Shown here piece after piece: positions 12,409 to 13,423 of a stretch of 13,423 nt of DNA (positions within the stretch are counted from its first letter, which is position 1; every line of letters begins with the position of its first letter). This DNA comes from Phycisphaerae bacterium. Lineage in GTDB: Bacteria; Planctomycetota; Phycisphaerae; Sedimentisphaerales; UBA12454. Both the position numbers and the translations under genes were made by a program. Under the pieces are notes generated by a model that did not search any database, was not told the origin of the DNA, and saw only the letters and a list, made by a program, of their open reading frames with translations. Location of the stretch: assembly GCA_028712345.1 (NCBI GenBank), contig JAQTQF010000021.1, positions 1 to 13,423 on the forward strand, in the 5' to 3' direction.

Positions 12409-13058
12409 AGTTTCTGCGGCTCGGCAAGAAGATTTGTTATTTCGACAAGAAATTTCGCGGCATAATCAGCCTTCACAACCGCCGCGTCAGCAGAGAGACC
12501 GAACTCAACCGTTTTTTTGACGGTTATTTCGCCCGCGCGCAAAATCGGTCGCTCGGTAATCCTGCCGACAGAAAGAATACTGTTTTGCCCCGGCGACGGT
12601 ATCGCAAGAAAAGAATCTATCCCGAACATTCCAAGCGCGGTTAGCGTTATACAGGCTCCTTCAAGGTCGTCGAGCGTTAATTTATTATTTCTCGCTTTTT
12701 CAATAAGCTCCATACTTTCCTTCGCTATATCAGCAAGAGGCTTGCCATCCGCATTCTTTATCACAGGAACAACCAAACCGCTCGGCGATGCAACTGCAAG
12801 ACCAATATTTATATCCCCTGCTGTCATCAGCGGATATTTTTTAATAGCAAGAGCCATAGCACGAATGATAAAATCGTTCATCGAAATTCTTGTTCCCAGT
12901 TTTTTGCTCATCGGCCGGCGAATTTCATTAACTTCCCCAATATCCGCCCTGGCAGTCAGATAGAAACAGGGTTTGGTCTGCTTTGATTCAACCATACGAT
13001 TGCCGATGAGTTTTTGTATCCTGGTCAGCGGTATTATTTTTGCATTCGAAGCGGACAT
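12399..13058 (-). CDS. Stand-alone 2-oxoacid dehydrogenase acyltransferase (E2) domain, catalytic motif lost
   Basis: The 219 residues match the C-terminal catalytic domain of the E2 subunit of 2-oxoacid dehydrogenase complexes. Marks are IPLTRIQKLIGNRMVES (9-25), RISMNDFIIRAMALAI (57-72), INIGLAVASPSGLVVPVI (83-100) and LGMFGIDSFLAI (142-153). Two things differ. There is no lipoyl domain and no E1/E3-binding domain. The active-site motif near the C terminus, normally DHRxxDG, reads DAAVVKA (191-197), so the catalytic His, the Asp and the Gly are replaced, while the flanking SA and DYAAKFL are kept. The usual stretch between the first helices and NIGVAV is also shortened (YPLMTAGDINIG). It probably cannot transfer acyl groups and may be a structural or regulatory relative. 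AAAGG (13070-13066) lies seven bases before the ATG, overlapping the stop of the upstream thioredoxin-like gene, with which it forms an operon. Confidence 0.85.
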   Translation of the reverse strand: MSASNAKIIPLTRIQKLIGNRMVESKQTKPCFYLTARADIGEVNEIRRPMSKKLGTRISMNDFIIRAMALAIKKYPLMTAGDINIGLAVASPSGLVVPVIKNADGKPLADIAKESMELIEKARNNKLTLDDLEGACITLTALGMFGIDSFLAIPSPGQNSILSVGRITERPILRAGEITVKKTVEFGLSADAAVVKADYAAKFLVEITNLLAEPQKLAD

Positions 13059-13068
13059 TCATCTGCCT

Positions 13069-13423
13069 TTATTCAGCAAGTATTATGGATTTAAATTCGC
13101 CAAGACCGGCGCTGCCTTCAATGACAAGTTTCAATGTGCCGTCGGGTTTGATGAAAAATGTCGAAGGATAGCCTCTGATGCTGCTGAAAGGTTCCGGCAG
13201 AACACCTTTATACGAAACAACCGTATAATTCATTTTCTTATCATCGGCCATTGACTTAACAGCATCGGCAGGTTCGTTTGATATCGCAAGAATCACAAGT
13301 TTGTCTTCCGCCATTATTTCGCGAAGCGCTATAAGATGAGGTATTTCCTGCACACAGGGCCTGCACCATGTCGCCCACAAAACAATCATTACATTTTTGC
13401 CGCGATAACCCGACAGGTTATGC
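13069..13423 (-). CDS. TlpA-like thioredoxin-fold protein, N terminus beyond window
   Basis: A minus-strand frame runs from the window end to the stop at 13069; about 117 residues are visible. It reads LSGYRGKNVMIVLWATWCRPC, the typical start of a TlpA/ResA/AhpC-TSA domain, so the ATG at 13389 is internal. The redox motif is WCRPC, and the cis-proline region is GYPSTFFIKPDG. Such proteins usually act outside the cytoplasm as thiol-disulfide reductases, for example in cytochrome c maturation or envelope protein repair. Whether this one has a signal peptide or an extra N-terminal domain cannot be seen. It precedes the E2-like gene by ten bases with the Shine-Dalgarno site shared, so the two are probably co-translated. 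Confidence 0.88.
   Translation of the reverse strand, partial: HNLSGYRGKNVMIVLWATWCRPCVQEIPHLIALREIMAEDKLVILAISNEPADAVKSMADDKKMNYTVVSYKGVLPEPFSSIRGYPSTFFIKPDGTLKLVIEGSAGLGEFKSIILAE

Noticed and set aside
12517..12963. Plus-strand ORF of 148 residues opposite the E2-like gene
   Set aside because: Because the E2-like protein has a lost active site I considered whether the opposite strand was the true gene. The minus-strand protein keeps many E2 fold motifs and a good ribosome-binding site, so it is the real one.

Overview
The window reads as a chromosomal, housekeeping-rich stretch of a planctomycete, most likely of the Phycisphaerae/Sedimentisphaerales type. The basis is a secreted protein with a planctomycete-style PEP-CTERM tail (PEP, hydrophobic segment, RRKK), a moderate-GC codon style with many AAA/GAA/AGA codons, and typical bacterial information-processing genes. 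The taxonomic call is inference; no rRNA gene is present. I see no integrase, transposase, CRISPR array, tRNA or rRNA.

Layout. (1) 1-1562: the 3' part of rpsA (ribosomal protein S1) closed by a strong intrinsic terminator. (2) 1647-5178: a + strand unit of a short sigma-70 family factor, apt, aroB and an HMGL-like aldolase, ended by a hairpin that can terminate both strands. (3) 5213-5925: a convergent PEP-CTERM secreted protein with a perfect TTGACA/TATAAT promoter. (4) 6048-10034: a translation/secretion cluster ffh - small unknown ORF - rpsP - trmD - rplS - yraN. This is the classic ffh/rpsP/trmD/rplS order, but rimM is missing between rpsP and trmD, and an unrecognised ORF without a standard start lies between ffh and rpsP. 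(5) 10061-12402: a membrane glycosyltransferase (GT39/ArnT-like) and a TatD-family nuclease, tightly spaced. (6) 12399-13423, minus strand: a stand-alone 2-oxoacid dehydrogenase acyltransferase (E2) domain whose catalytic HRxxDG motif is destroyed, preceded by a TlpA/thioredoxin-like protein cut by the window edge.

How the genes fit together. Regions 1 and 4 serve translation and co-translational membrane targeting (S1, S16, L19, TrmD, Ffh). Region 2 couples a transcription initiation factor with adenine salvage and the shikimate pathway. Regions 3 and 5 concern the cell envelope. Several of these core proteins carry unusual charged or low-complexity C-terminal tails: S1 (Glu/Lys/Ala), S16 (an 8-residue Ala/Lys/Glu/Asp tandem repeat) and Ffh (Lys/Arg). 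No new multi-gene system is evident. The points most worth a second look are the inactive-looking E2 protein, the start-less ORF after ffh with a hairpin on its stop codon, the S16 repeat tail, and two short intergenic direct-repeat patches just upstream of ffh and rplS.
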